From Streptomyces sp. SA15 (GTDB lineage: Bacteria; Actinomycetota; Actinomycetes; Streptomycetales; Streptomycetaceae), in assembly GCF_002291145.1 (NCBI RefSeq), contig NZ_NTGE01000109.1, positions 54,728 through 118,727 of the forward strand: DNA of 64,000 nucleotides. Direction: 5' to 3'. The notes beneath the pieces are model-generated. The model worked only from the letters and a program-made list of their open reading frames with translations, had not been told where the DNA came from and did no database searches. Of the stretch, positions 41,096 through 49,206 are shown piece by piece. The stretch's first letter is position 1, and the number at the start of each line of letters is the position of its first letter. A program made the translations under genes and the position numbers.

Positions 41096-41370
41096 TGCCG
41101 ATCGCCGTCGACATCGACGTGATGCTGGCCAAGCGGAAGATGTCCGTGGGCGAGCTCGCGGACCGCGTCGGGATCACGCCCGCCAATCTGGCGGTGCTCA
41201 AGAACGGCCGCGCCAAGGCAGTGCGGTTCACCACGCTCGCCGCGCTCTGCGAGGTGCTCGAGTGCCAGCCGGGGGATCTGCTGCGCTGGGAGGCGGAGGG
41301 CGCCGCTGACGGGCGACCTCAGCCGCCCGCGACGGTGACCGGGGCCGACCGGGCGTCTGCTGACGAGTGA
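41095..41370 (+). CDS. small XRE/Cro-type regulator
   Basis: A 91-residue helix-turn-helix protein: MPIAVDIDVMLAKRKMSVGE, LADRVGITPANLAVLKNGRA, then TLAALCEVLECQPGDLLRWE, as in the YozG-like partners of DUF2975 proteins. Start overlaps the DUF2975 stop by one base. A strong convergent terminator follows. Likely autoregulatory through the dyad at 40541. Confidence 0.92.
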   Translation: MPIAVDIDVMLAKRKMSVGELADRVGITPANLAVLKNGRAKAVRFTTLAALCEVLECQPGDLLRWEAEGAADGRPQPPATVTGADRASADE

Positions 41371-41389
41371 AGACCTTCCGTACGTCGAC

Positions 41390-41419
41390 GGGGGCGCCCC
41401 GCGAACACCGGGCGCCCCC
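41390..41419. terminator. 10-bp hairpin between convergent genes
   Basis: GGGGGCGCCC (41390-41399) pairs with GGGCGCCCCC (41410-41419) around a 10-base loop. It lies 20 bp after the XRE stop and 15 bp before the end of the cellulase gene, so it can serve both directions. Confidence 0.8.
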
Positions 41420-41433
41420 ATCTCACTCCCCGG

Positions 41434-42957
41434 TCACGTCCCCGTACAACTCACACTCGGCACTCCCCCGCCCCCAGGCGCACCCCCGAATCCGAATCCG
41501 GCCGAACCGCCCACCGCGACCGCCCCGTTGTGGTCGGCGTTCGACGCGGTGACGGTGCCACCCGTCTGCGTGTACGACGCGTTCCACATGCTGGTGACCT
41601 TCTGTGCGCCCGGCCACGTCCACGTCACCTTCCAGGACTTGAGCGGTGTCGTGCCCGAGTTGGTCACCTTCACCTCGGCGTTGAAGCCGCCGCCCCAGTC
41701 GCTGCTGACGGTGTACGCGGCGGTGCAGGCGGCCGTACCGCCGGGGCCGCCGGGACCCCCGGGGTCACCCGGACCCCCGGGCCCGCCTCCACCGGCCGGA
41801 AAGCCCGGTGCCTTGATGCTCGCCAGGTAGCCGTCCTTCACCGTGTCCACCGACTGCCAGTCGTCCTTCAGGATCCCGCCCGTGTCACCGGAGTTGGGGT
41901 TCCAGGACCAGAAGGTCCAGTGGAAGGAGTCGGCGCCGTACGTCGATGTGGAGCGCAGGTACGTCACCAGCGCGGACAGCCATCTCTGGTCCACCGTCGA
42001 CTGGAGCGTCGTACCGAACTCGCCGACCCACACCGGCGCGATGTTCTGCTTGAAGATGTAGCCCCAGTACTTGTCCCAGATGCCCGGCATGTTCGCGGGG
42101 AACGACGGGTCGTTGAACCAGCTCTGCTGGGCCACGCTGGTGGCGTAGTCGTGGGCGGAGTACACCAGCCGGTTCGGCACGTCGAGGCGGACCGGGTACT
42201 GGGCGACGCCCATCAGGTTGCCGCCCCACCAGCCGGAGACGCCGTTGAAGGTCTGCACGCCCTCTACGAAGATCAGCAGGTCGGGGTTGGCGGCCAGCAC
42301 CGCGTTGCCCGCCCGTTCGGCCGCCAGACGCCAGTCCCTCGCCGTGTCGCCGCAGCCCCAGCAGGCGGGGTCGTGCGGCTCGTTGTGCAGGTCGATGCCG
42401 ATGACGGTGGGGTTGCCCTTGTAGCGGGTGGCCAGGGCCTTGAGGTTGTTGATCCACGTCGACTCGGGCACCGCCGACGTGTACCAGAGCGCCGACTGAC
42501 CGGCCGCGTCCGGGCGGTGGCGGTCCAGGACGACCTTCAGGCCGCCCTGACCCGCGTACGCGACGATCTTGTCGAGGACCTGTAAGGACGTCAGCCCTCG
42601 CAGATCGGTGTTCTTGCCGTCGAAGTTGATGCTGTCCGGCATGGTGCCGGGCTTGAGGATGTCGTCGCTGAAGGGCAGGCGGATGGTGTTGTAGCCCAGC
42701 GACTTCATCTGGTCGATCATGCTCTTGTAGTCGCGGGCCCACAGGCCGTGGGTGACATGGTTGGCGGTCTCGAAGCCGAACCAGTTGATCCCGGCGATAC
42801 GGACCGGCTGCCCGGCCGCGTCCAGGATCTGCCGACCGCTGGTGTGCCAGTAGCCGGCGCCGGGCTCCGCCGCGTGGGCCGTCTGCGCGCCGGCCCCCAG
42901 CGGTAACAGGAGCGCGGCGGCCACCGCGCACAGCGCTCTTCGCAAGCTGCGGAACAT
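41434..42957 (-). CDS. secreted GH5 endo-beta-1,4-glucanase with CBM2
   Basis: A 507-residue extracellular cellulase. Signal peptide MFRSLRRALCAVAAALLLPL with cleavage after AQTAHA. GH5 barrel about 32-390: acid/base Glu193 in IDLHNEPHD and nucleophile Glu313 in VWVGEFGT, plus HDYATSV and SFHWTFWSWNPNSGDTGG. A Gly/Pro linker (about 398-420) joins a family 2 cellulose-binding module (CTAAYTVSSDWGGGFNAEVK to VSCTGT) with its terminal cysteine pair and surface Trp residues. ATG 42957 follows GAGGAAG; a longer frame upstream is not needed. A perfect CebR box lies 38 bp upstream, so cello-oligosaccharides should induce it. Confidence 0.96.
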   Translation of the reverse strand: MFRSLRRALCAVAAALLLPLGAGAQTAHAAEPGAGYWHTSGRQILDAAGQPVRIAGINWFGFETANHVTHGLWARDYKSMIDQMKSLGYNTIRLPFSDDILKPGTMPDSINFDGKNTDLRGLTSLQVLDKIVAYAGQGGLKVVLDRHRPDAAGQSALWYTSAVPESTWINNLKALATRYKGNPTVIGIDLHNEPHDPACWGCGDTARDWRLAAERAGNAVLAANPDLLIFVEGVQTFNGVSGWWGGNLMGVAQYPVRLDVPNRLVYSAHDYATSVAQQSWFNDPSFPANMPGIWDKYWGYIFKQNIAPVWVGEFGTTLQSTVDQRWLSALVTYLRSTSTYGADSFHWTFWSWNPNSGDTGGILKDDWQSVDTVKDGYLASIKAPGFPAGGGGPGGPGDPGGPGGPGGTAACTAAYTVSSDWGGGFNAEVKVTNSGTTPLKSWKVTWTWPGAQKVTSMWNASYTQTGGTVTASNADHNGAVAVGGSAGFGFGGAPGGGGVPSVSCTGT

Positions 42958-42994
42958 GTCGCTGCTTCCTCTCGGGAGGCGCGGGCCCGGAACG

Positions 42995-43012
42995 AGTGGG
43001 AGCGCTCCCACT
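42995..43012. promoter_or_regulatory. CebR box (cello-oligosaccharide operator)
   Basis: AGTGGGAGCGCTCCCACT is an 18-bp perfect palindrome containing TGGGAGCGCTCCCA, the known consensus for the LacI-family repressor CebR that controls cellulase genes in Streptomyces. It sits 38-55 bp upstream of the GH5 start. Confidence 0.95.
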
Positions 43013-43109
43013 TCCCGCCTCCCCCATAGAAGACAGCTCGCATGGACACGTCAAGAGAACTGACGTCGCCCGGTGCGCGGAATGTTCACTGCCGCGCACC
43101 GGGCGGACG

Positions 43110-43931
43110 TCACCGGCTCAGCTTCTGGAACCGCCGTACCGCGAGCGGCAAGAAGATCAGCGTCAGCACCACCGGCCACACCCCCGCCATCAGCAGCGCA
43201 TGCTCCTCGACCCACGAGTCACCGCCGCCGACCGGCGTCCCGAACAGCTCGCGGGCGGCCGCCGCCGTGGAGGAGATCGGGTTCCAGGCCGCCACCCAGC
43301 CCAGCCAGTCCGGCATGAGCTGGGGCGCGACGAAGATGCTGGAGATCATCGTGAGGGGGAAGGCGACCGCGAACAGGCCGCCCGCCGCCTCCGGGTTGGG
43401 CACGAGCAGCCCCAGCCACACCCCGATCCAGATCAGCGCGAACCGCAGCCACAGCAGCAGCCCGAACGCGGCCAGGAAGCCCCAGCCCCCGTCCGGCCGC
43501 CAGCCCATGGCCAGCGCCGTGAGCATCATGATCCCCAACTCCGCGCAGGCGACGATCAGATCGGTCACCCCGCGCCCGGCGACCACCGCGGACGAGGCCA
43601 TCGGCATGGAGCGGAAGCGGTCGATGACGCCCTTGGTGGAGTCGTAGACGACAACGGTGGCGGTGTTGATGAAGCCGAACGCCATCGTCATCACGAACAT
43701 CCCGGGCATCAGGAAGTCCTTGTAGTCCCCGCCGCCGGGCACCTGCATGGCGCTGCCGAAGACATAGCCGTAGAGCAGGACGGACAGGATCGGGAAGCCC
43801 AACTGCCAGGCTATGTTGATCGGTTGGCGCTGGTAGTGGGTCAGTCCGCGCCGGACGATGTTCCAGCAGTCGGCGAGCAGCCAGTACGTACGGCCACCCG
43901 TGCCCGGCGAGCTCAAGTCGACGGCGCTCAC
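43110..43931 (-). CDS. ABC-2 type transporter permease (DrrB-like)
   Basis: A 273-residue membrane subunit with six helices. After LLADCWNIVRRGLTHYQRQP come FPILSVLLYGYVFGSAM, FLMPGMFVMTMAFGFINTAT, the cytoplasmic loop VVYDSTKGVIDRFRSMPMAS that couples to the ATPase, and the C-terminal LPVNPE-like region LGLLVPNPEAAGGLFAVAFP. This is the DrrB/ABC-2 pattern of drug exporters. GTG at 43931 overlaps the ATPase stop (GTGA). Works with the ATPase and is governed by the divergent TetR gene. Confidence 0.93.
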   Translation of the reverse strand: MSAVDLSSPGTGGRTYWLLADCWNIVRRGLTHYQRQPINIAWQLGFPILSVLLYGYVFGSAMQVPGGGDYKDFLMPGMFVMTMAFGFINTATVVVYDSTKGVIDRFRSMPMASSAVVAGRGVTDLIVACAELGIMMLTALAMGWRPDGGWGFLAAFGLLLWLRFALIWIGVWLGLLVPNPEAAGGLFAVAFPLTMISSIFVAPQLMPDWLGWVAAWNPISSTAAAARELFGTPVGGGDSWVEEHALLMAGVWPVVLTLIFLPLAVRRFQKLSR

Positions 43932-44899
43932 GCGGCGGCCTCCTTCGCGTTCGACACGTCCGTCCGGTGTCCGGTCAGGCGCAGGAACACGTCGTCCAGG
44001 CTCGGCCTGCGCAGCCCGATGTCCTCGACCCGGACGCCCTCGTCCTGCAGGGTGCGCGCCACCTCCGTCAGCGCCAGGACCCGGTCGGTCACCGGGGCGT
44101 GCACCCGCAACTCGCTCTCGTCCGCCTCGGGTTCGCCGTCCGAGACCCGGGCGACCACCTTCACCACGCGCGGTATCTCGGACCGCTCGGCGACCACGAC
44201 CTCGATACGGTCGCCGCCGATCCGGTTCTTCAGCCCGTCCGGGGTGTCGTCGGCGATGGCACGCCCCTGATCGATGACGGTGATGTGCGAGGCCAGCTTG
44301 TCGGCCTCCTCCAGGTACTGCGTGGTCAGCAGCACGGTCGTGCCGCTCGCCACCAACGCCCGTACGGACTCCCAGACCTCACCCCGGCTACGGGGGTCGA
44401 GGCCCGTCGTCGGCTCGTCGAGGAACAGGACGGCCGGCGCGAGGATCATCGAGGCGGCGAGGTCGAGACGCCGCCGCATGCCGCCGCTGTAGCCGCCGAC
44501 GCCCTTGTCGCCGGCGTCGGTCAGGTCGAACTGCTCCAGCAGTTCGGTGGCCCGCAGCTTGGCCCGCTTGCCGCCGAGGTGGAACAGGCGACCGAACATC
44601 TCCAGGTTCTGCCGGCCGGTGAGCACCTCGTCCACGGCCGCGTACTGCCCGGTGAGCCCGATCCGGGCGCGCACCTCGCGCGGCTGCCGGGCCACGTCCA
44701 GTCCGGCCACCGTCGCACGGCCGCCGTCCAGTCGGACGAGCGTGGACAGGATGCGGACGGCGGTGGTCTTCCCGGCGCCGTTCGGCCCGAGCAGGCCGTG
44801 CACGGTGCCCTCACGGACTGCCAGGTCGAAGCCGTCGAGAGCGCGCTTCTCGCCGTAGCGCTTCTCCAGGGCTTGTGCCTCTACGGCGTACCCCTCCAT
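43928..44899 (-). CDS. ABC transporter ATPase (DrrA-like)
   Basis: A 323-residue ATPase starting MEGYAVEAQALEKRYGEKRA. Walker A GPNGAGKTT (about 38-46), Q-loop GLTGQYAAVDEVLTG, signature YSGGMRRRLDLAASMI, Walker B AVLFLDEPTTGLDPRSR and H-loop-equivalent TTQYLEEADKLASH. After residue 220 it has the DrrA-specific C-terminal domain, ending DVFLRLTGHRTD. The glutamine in TTQYLEEAD instead of His is characteristic of DrrA homologues. These export antibiotics or other hydrophobic compounds; the substrate here is unknown. Confidence 0.95.
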   Translation of the reverse strand: MEGYAVEAQALEKRYGEKRALDGFDLAVREGTVHGLLGPNGAGKTTAVRILSTLVRLDGGRATVAGLDVARQPREVRARIGLTGQYAAVDEVLTGRQNLEMFGRLFHLGGKRAKLRATELLEQFDLTDAGDKGVGGYSGGMRRRLDLAASMILAPAVLFLDEPTTGLDPRSRGEVWESVRALVASGTTVLLTTQYLEEADKLASHITVIDQGRAIADDTPDGLKNRIGGDRIEVVVAERSEIPRVVKVVARVSDGEPEADESELRVHAPVTDRVLALTEVARTLQDEGVRVEDIGLRRPSLDDVFLRLTGHRTDVSNAKEAAA

Positions 44900-44922
44900 G
44901 GATTCCCTCCCTAGGTAACTGA

Positions 44923-44954
44923 GTACACCGTACCCGATTGCGCGTACGCCGTAC
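44923..44954. promoter_or_regulatory. two GTAC-N3-GTAC operators, 21 bp apart
   Basis: GTACACCGTAC (44923-44933) and GTACGCCGTAC (44944-44954) are near-identical 11-bp dyads one double helical turn apart in the 88-bp gap between the exporter operon and the divergent TetR gene. They should bind the TetR protein as two dimers on the same DNA face. Confidence 0.8.
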
Positions 44955-44987
44955 CCAGTTTTTTCTTCAGGACCTAAGCTGAATCGC

Positions 44988-45779
44988 ATGACGAGCGGCA
45001 AGGGCGGCAGCGGCACTGCCGGCGGCGGTACGGAAACCAGTGGCAGCGGCGACATCGAGCGCACCCTCCAGCTGCTGTGGGACACCGGCCGGCGCCCCAG
45101 CCGCGGCCCCAAGCCGACCCTGACGCTGGACCAGATCGTGGAAGCGGCCGTCCGGGTCGCGGACACCGAGGGCCTGGAGGCGGTGTCGATGCGCCGCGTC
45201 GCCGCCGAGCTCGGCACCGGCACGATGTCGCTGTACCGCTACGTCCCCGGCAAGGGCGAGCTGCTCGACCTGATGCTGGACCGCGTCCAGAAGCCGTCCG
45301 AGGACCCGGCGGACCTCGGCGACGGAGGCTGGCGCGCCGCCCTGGAGGCCCTGGGCCGCGCGACCCTCGACCTCTACCGCCGCCACCCCTGGCTGCTCCA
45401 GGTCAACCAGTCCCGCCCGATCCTCGGCCCGAGCGCGCTCGACGGCATGGAAAAGGTGCTCTCACGCATCAGGCCGATGGGACTGACCGACCCCGAACTG
45501 GTCTCGGCGATCATCGCGATCGACGGGTACGTCGTCGGCGCCGCGCGCACGCAGGTGTACCAGGAGGAGGCGGAGCGCCGGACCGGCCTCACGGACGCGG
45601 AGTTCTGGCAGGCCCAGGTGCCGACGCTGGAGAAGGTCCTGGCGTCGGGCCGCTACCCGGTCATGGCCTCCCTCTCCGAGGACACCTTCGGACCCGACTT
45701 CGACCACTTCGAGTTCGGGCTGCAGCGGATCCTGGACGGGCTGGAGGTGTTCGTGGCCCGGCGGCGGGAGGAGGAGTGA
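44988..45779 (+). CDS. TetR-family regulator (TetR_C, Tet-type) of the DrrAB exporter
   Basis: A 263-residue regulator. A Gly/Ser-rich head (1-22) precedes IERTLQLLWDTGRRPSRGPK and the helix-turn-helix AVRVADTEGLEAVSMRRVAA then GTGTMSLYRYVPGKGELLDL. The long C-terminal domain (WLLQVNQSRPILGPSALDGM, IIAIDGYVVGAARTQVYQEE, FEFGLQRILDGLEVFVARR) is the Tet-repressor C-terminal type, usual for regulators of drug exporters. Divergent from the exporter, with the paired operators between. The inducer is probably the exported compound. Confidence 0.93.
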   Translation: MTSGKGGSGTAGGGTETSGSGDIERTLQLLWDTGRRPSRGPKPTLTLDQIVEAAVRVADTEGLEAVSMRRVAAELGTGTMSLYRYVPGKGELLDLMLDRVQKPSEDPADLGDGGWRAALEALGRATLDLYRRHPWLLQVNQSRPILGPSALDGMEKVLSRIRPMGLTDPELVSAIIAIDGYVVGAARTQVYQEEAERRTGLTDAEFWQAQVPTLEKVLASGRYPVMASLSEDTFGPDFDHFEFGLQRILDGLEVFVARRREEE

Positions 45780-45832
45780 CCTGCGAGTGGCCTACGAATG
45801 TCTATGGATGTCTATGGATGTCGACGAGTGAC

Positions 45833-46807
45833 CTACCCCCGGCGCCGCATCCGCCGGAAACCCAGCAGCGCAACGAAAGCGACGGCCAGGGCGATCGCAC
45901 CCACCTTGACGTTGCCGTCGCCGCCGGAACCGTCCGAGGTGTCCGACGCCCCCGAACCCCCGCTGCCGGACGGCGACTCGGAGCCACTGTCGCCGGGCGC
46001 GTCCTCCGCCGTCACCGGGCTGTCCGTGCCCTCGCTGCCGTACATGACCTTCGTACCGTCGGCCGAGTAGCTGACGGACTCCCCCTGCCCCTGAAGGGGC
46101 ACGCTGAGCCGCCCCTCCCGCTTGATCTTCCCGGCGTTCCAGTCGTACCAGATGCCGCCTAGGTAGCCGCGTACGGCGAGCCGTCGGCCGTCCGGGGAGA
46201 AGGCGGCGTCGGTGGCCCACAGGTCGACAGGGGCGATGGGCTTGAAGATGTTGCTGCCGGAGGGGGAGAGCTTGGCCGGGCCCTCGTAGAGATGCCCGCC
46301 GTTCTCCTTCTTGTCGATGATGTAGACGCGCCCGGTCTTGGGGTGCACGACGAGCGACTCGGCGTCCCGGGGGCCGTCGGAGTACTTCACGACGTACTGC
46401 GTGGCCCGGATCGTCTGGTCCTTGAGCGTCTTGGGCTCGGGGAGCTTGTAGACCCACACGTAGGGCCACCGACCGCCGAAATTGTCGCCGATGTCGCCGA
46501 CATAGAGCTGGTTGTCGGGGCCCATGGCGATCCCCTCGACATCACGTGGCGTGCCCACACCGGTCATGGTGATCGTCGCGACGGTCTCGCCGGTGCTGCT
46601 GTCGACGGCGTAGAGGTAGGCGCCCTTGTCCTGGTCGTTGTGCGTCCAGTAGATGCCCGGGTGCTGACGTGAGGCGGCGAGGCCGCTGGACTCGGTGATG
46701 CGCGTGTCCCTGATGGTGAAGCTCTTGTCGCCGTCGGCGGCGGAGGCGGGCACGGCGAACGCACCCACGAGCAGGATTCCGGCGAGGAGAGCGAAGGGTC
46801 GGCGCAT
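45833..46807 (-). CDS. secreted propeller protein with C-terminal membrane anchor
   Basis: A 324-residue surface protein. Signal peptide MRRPFALLAGILLVGAFAVP, mature start near ADGDKS. Residues about 35-255 are SdiA/WD40-like propeller strands (YWTHNDQDKGAYLYAVDSST, DVEGIAMGPDNQLYVGDIGD, AFSPDGRRLAVRGYLGGIWY). A Ser/Gly/Asp-rich linker (260-295) leads to a terminal helix VKVGAIALAVAFVALLGF and RRMRRRG, a membrane anchor with positive stop-transfer. No LPxTG sorting motif is present. Function unknown; it may bind or sense an extracellular ligand. Confidence 0.85.
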   Translation of the reverse strand: MRRPFALLAGILLVGAFAVPASAADGDKSFTIRDTRITESSGLAASRQHPGIYWTHNDQDKGAYLYAVDSSTGETVATITMTGVGTPRDVEGIAMGPDNQLYVGDIGDNFGGRWPYVWVYKLPEPKTLKDQTIRATQYVVKYSDGPRDAESLVVHPKTGRVYIIDKKENGGHLYEGPAKLSPSGSNIFKPIAPVDLWATDAAFSPDGRRLAVRGYLGGIWYDWNAGKIKREGRLSVPLQGQGESVSYSADGTKVMYGSEGTDSPVTAEDAPGDSGSESPSGSGGSGASDTSDGSGGDGNVKVGAIALAVAFVALLGFRRMRRRG

Positions 46808-46896
46808 GCCGTCAAGCGTGCCATCCCGGTCGGCGTTTCACGGCGCGTGGTCGGACTCACACCCCGCCCGCCTCCGTGATCCCCCATGATGAGCGG

Positions 46897-47574
46897 ATGC
46901 TCAGGATCATGCCGGTCGGCGACTCCATGACGATCGGGAGCGCGGGCGACCACACGTGGCGCTACCGGATGTGGCGGCACCTGTGCACGACATACGGCGG
47001 CCCGTTCGCCCTGGTCGGACCGCGCGAGACGCTGTACGACAAGGCCGCGGACGCGCCGACGTCGTACGCGTACGCCGAACCGGACTTCCCCCGCGCCCAC
47101 CTGGCTGGTTGGGGCGAGGGCTGGCTGCACATGGCTCCGTTGATCGGGGAGGCGGTGCGGGGCTGCCGGGCGGATGTCCTGCTGATCTCCTTGGGTCTGA
47201 TCGACCTCGGCTTCTACACGAACGCGGAGCAGACGGCGCAGAACGCACGGGAGTTCGTGGCCGAGGCCCGGGCGGCCAGGCCGCGCGTGCGGATGGTCAT
47301 GCTCCCGGTGATCCCGAACATCCGGGCCGCGTCGGACGCGTCCTTCGCCGCGCAGGTCGACCGTTTCAACGAGCTGCTGGCGAAGACCGTGGCGGACCTG
47401 GACGAACCCCGCTCGCCGCTGCTGCTGGCGTCGATTCCGCCGTCGTACGACATCGACACCGATACGTACGACGGCACGCATCCCAACGCGAGCGGTGAGC
47501 ACAAGATCGCGGGGGCGTTCGCGGACGCCCTGTATCAGGGCTGGGGGATGGGGGAGCCCTACGCGGCCCACTGA
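46897..47574 (+). CDS. SGNH/GDSL hydrolase family protein
   Basis: A 225-residue protein with block I IMPVGDSMTIG (Ser at about 9), block II glycine in LVGPRETLYD and block V DGTHPNASGEH with Asp and His. The block III position, normally G-x-N-D, reads SLGLIDLGF, so the oxyanion-hole asparagine is replaced by Ile. Esterase activity may be reduced or the oxyanion hole completed otherwise. ATG 46897 (MLRIMPVGDS) is preferred; a GTG at 46876 adds seven residues. Its last 16 bases overlap the end of the convergent nucleotidyltransferase gene. Confidence 0.82.
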   Translation: MLRIMPVGDSMTIGSAGDHTWRYRMWRHLCTTYGGPFALVGPRETLYDKAADAPTSYAYAEPDFPRAHLAGWGEGWLHMAPLIGEAVRGCRADVLLISLGLIDLGFYTNAEQTAQNAREFVAEARAARPRVRMVMLPVIPNIRAASDASFAAQVDRFNELLAKTVADLDEPRSPLLLASIPPSYDIDTDTYDGTHPNASGEHKIAGAFADALYQGWGMGEPYAAH

Positions 47575-48320
47575 TCCTCGATGGCCCGGAGGAGGAAGTC
47601 GGCGCAGGGGCGGACGGCGGGGCGCAGGTCGTCCCGGTCCCAGTGCTCCTGCTCTTCACCGAGGTAGACGGCTCGGGCGTGCGCCAGCACGGGCCGGTGC
47701 TCGTCCGGCAGCCGCTCGAGCACCCAGTCGGCGGCCGCGTCCTTGGAACGGATCGTGCCCGTGGTGAGCGTGGTCCAGATCCGGGCGAGGGTGAGGAGCA
47801 CGTTGCGGGTGTCGGAGAGCAACTCGTTCATGAGCTGCGGCACGCCGGCGACGATGGCGCGCCTGAGGTCGTCGTGCGGGACGGGGTCGAGGACGTCGGC
47901 GGGTGGAGGGCCGTAGAGGGGGGTGTCGCCCTGCAGGACCATGGTGAGGAGGGGGGCGAGGTCGGGGCTGGGCCCGGGGGCGGGGACGGTACCGCGCTCG
48001 AAGTCGGCGCGCAGCCATTCGCCGTACAGGAACTCGCAGTTCGGCGGGTAGCGCCAGGGCCGTACGTCCGACTGCACTACGACGATCAGCTCGACGGGGC
48101 GTGCCTTTGTGCCGCCGGACACCTTGAGCAACTCACCGAGAAGGGCCCGGCGTTCGTCGTGGGTGGTCTGTCGGCGTACGACGACCAGGACGTCGATGTC
48201 GCTGTGGGGGCGGAGGCCGGTGAGGACGGCGGAGCCGTGGAGGTAGATGCCGAGGATGTTGTCGTCGCCGAGGACCCGTCGGACGAGCGGCACGAGGTGC
48301 GGCGCGTTGGGGTCTGGCAT
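47559..48320 (-). CDS. aminoglycoside nucleotidyltransferase-like protein (AadA fold)
   Basis: A 253-residue nucleotidyltransferase. The Pol-beta-type active site is YLHGSAVLTGLRPHSDIDVL (about 26-45) with Asp-x-Asp, followed by the AadA-type DUF4111 C-terminal domain (LTLARIWTTLTTGTIRSKDA, then AADWVLERLPDEH). Homologues adenylylate streptomycin/spectinomycin, but many Streptomyces members have no shown resistance role. Sequence alone does not prove drug modification. No mobile-element signature surrounds it, so it is probably a chromosomal housekeeping-type copy. Confidence 0.85.
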   Translation of the reverse strand: MPDPNAPHLVPLVRRVLGDDNILGIYLHGSAVLTGLRPHSDIDVLVVVRRQTTHDERRALLGELLKVSGGTKARPVELIVVVQSDVRPWRYPPNCEFLYGEWLRADFERGTVPAPGPSPDLAPLLTMVLQGDTPLYGPPPADVLDPVPHDDLRRAIVAGVPQLMNELLSDTRNVLLTLARIWTTLTTGTIRSKDAAADWVLERLPDEHRPVLAHARAVYLGEEQEHWDRDDLRPAVRPCADFLLRAIEDQWAA

Positions 48321-48411
48321 GTGGCTTTCCTCTCAGTGTCCTGGTCACCGTGCGTATCGTTGTACTGCGCGGCTGCACGTGTCCGAGGGGCAGCCGGGGA
48401 GGAGCGCCACG

Positions 48412-48996
48412 ATGACCGTCCTTGAAGACAGGATCGAGATGGCCGAGGAAAACGGCGAGCTGACCTTGGACGAGCTGTTCGAGTCGCTTGAGCGGACCAC
48501 CCCCGAGGGCTACAAGGTCGAGATCGTCGAGGGGGCCATCTTCATGTCGCCGCAGCGGGACACGCACTGGGAGATCATCGCCGACATCTACGAACAGCTG
48601 CGCACCAAGTACCCGCGTAAGCGTCTGAAGTCGGACGTCCGCGTCGACTACCCAGGCCACCTCAACGGCTTCGCCTCCGACGTGACCCTCGTGGCCGAAG
48701 GCGCCGAGAAGACCCCGGTGGGGCTCTGGCGCTGCCAGGATGTGCAGTTCGTCGCCGAGGTCATCTCGAAGAGCACAGCCCAGAACGACTACGGCCCCAA
48801 GAAGACCGCCTACGCCGTCGCCGAAGTCCCCGTCTACCTCATCGCCGACCCCTACCAGGGCAAGTGCCACCTCTACACCCAGCCCAAGAACGGCGACTAC
48901 GCCAGCGAACTCACTGTCGTCTTCGGCACCGACGTCGACATGACCACCACCCACCTCGGCCTCACCCTCAGCACCGACGAGTTCCCCCGCGACTGA
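48412..48996 (+). CDS. Uma2-family PD-(D/E)XK nuclease-fold protein
   Basis: A 194-residue member of the Uma2 (DUF820) family. N-terminal LTLDELFESLERTTPEGYKV and EIVEGAIFMSPQRDTHWEII; the putative nuclease core has Asp in NGFASDVTLVAEG, Glu in VQFVAEVISKSTAQ and Lys in DYGPKKTAYAVAEVPVYLIA. These residues form the PD-(D/E)XK arrangement. Uma2 proteins are abundant in Streptomyces and cyanobacteria; the biological role is not settled and a restriction-like function has been suggested only from the fold. ATG at 48412 follows GGGGAGGAGC. Confidence 0.9.
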   Translation: MTVLEDRIEMAEENGELTLDELFESLERTTPEGYKVEIVEGAIFMSPQRDTHWEIIADIYEQLRTKYPRKRLKSDVRVDYPGHLNGFASDVTLVAEGAEKTPVGLWRCQDVQFVAEVISKSTAQNDYGPKKTAYAVAEVPVYLIADPYQGKCHLYTQPKNGDYASELTVVFGTDVDMTTTHLGLTLSTDEFPRD

Positions 48997-49206
48997 CGAC
49001 ACCGGGCCAAGTTGCTGTACAGGCCAAGGACGTGCTGTACGCGCTGCTGTTCGGCGGACCCGAGGACGGCGTGGAACTGGACCGTGCAGAGCGGGAGTTG
49101 TTCACCCTCACCCTGCCCCGCGCCAACAAGTGCTGTACGGCGTACGGAGAACGTCGAGGAAAGCACGCTTGCATAGAGCGCACTCCAAGCCGTTGGCTAG
49201 GCAGTC

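Noticed and set aside
42958..43011. Upstream extension of the cellulase start
   Set aside because: It would place the coding sequence over the CebR box and put 18 non-signal residues before a well-formed signal peptide.
47559..48320. Acquired aminoglycoside resistance gene
   Set aside because: The fold matches AadA, but no integron, insertion sequence or compositional shift accompanies it, and drug modification cannot be read from sequence.
49000..49206. Small gene encoding VLYALLFGGPEDGVELDRAE-like peptide
   Set aside because: No ribosome-binding site or start that suits it, and the frame runs into the aldo-keto reductase gene out of phase; kept only as a possible decayed ORF.
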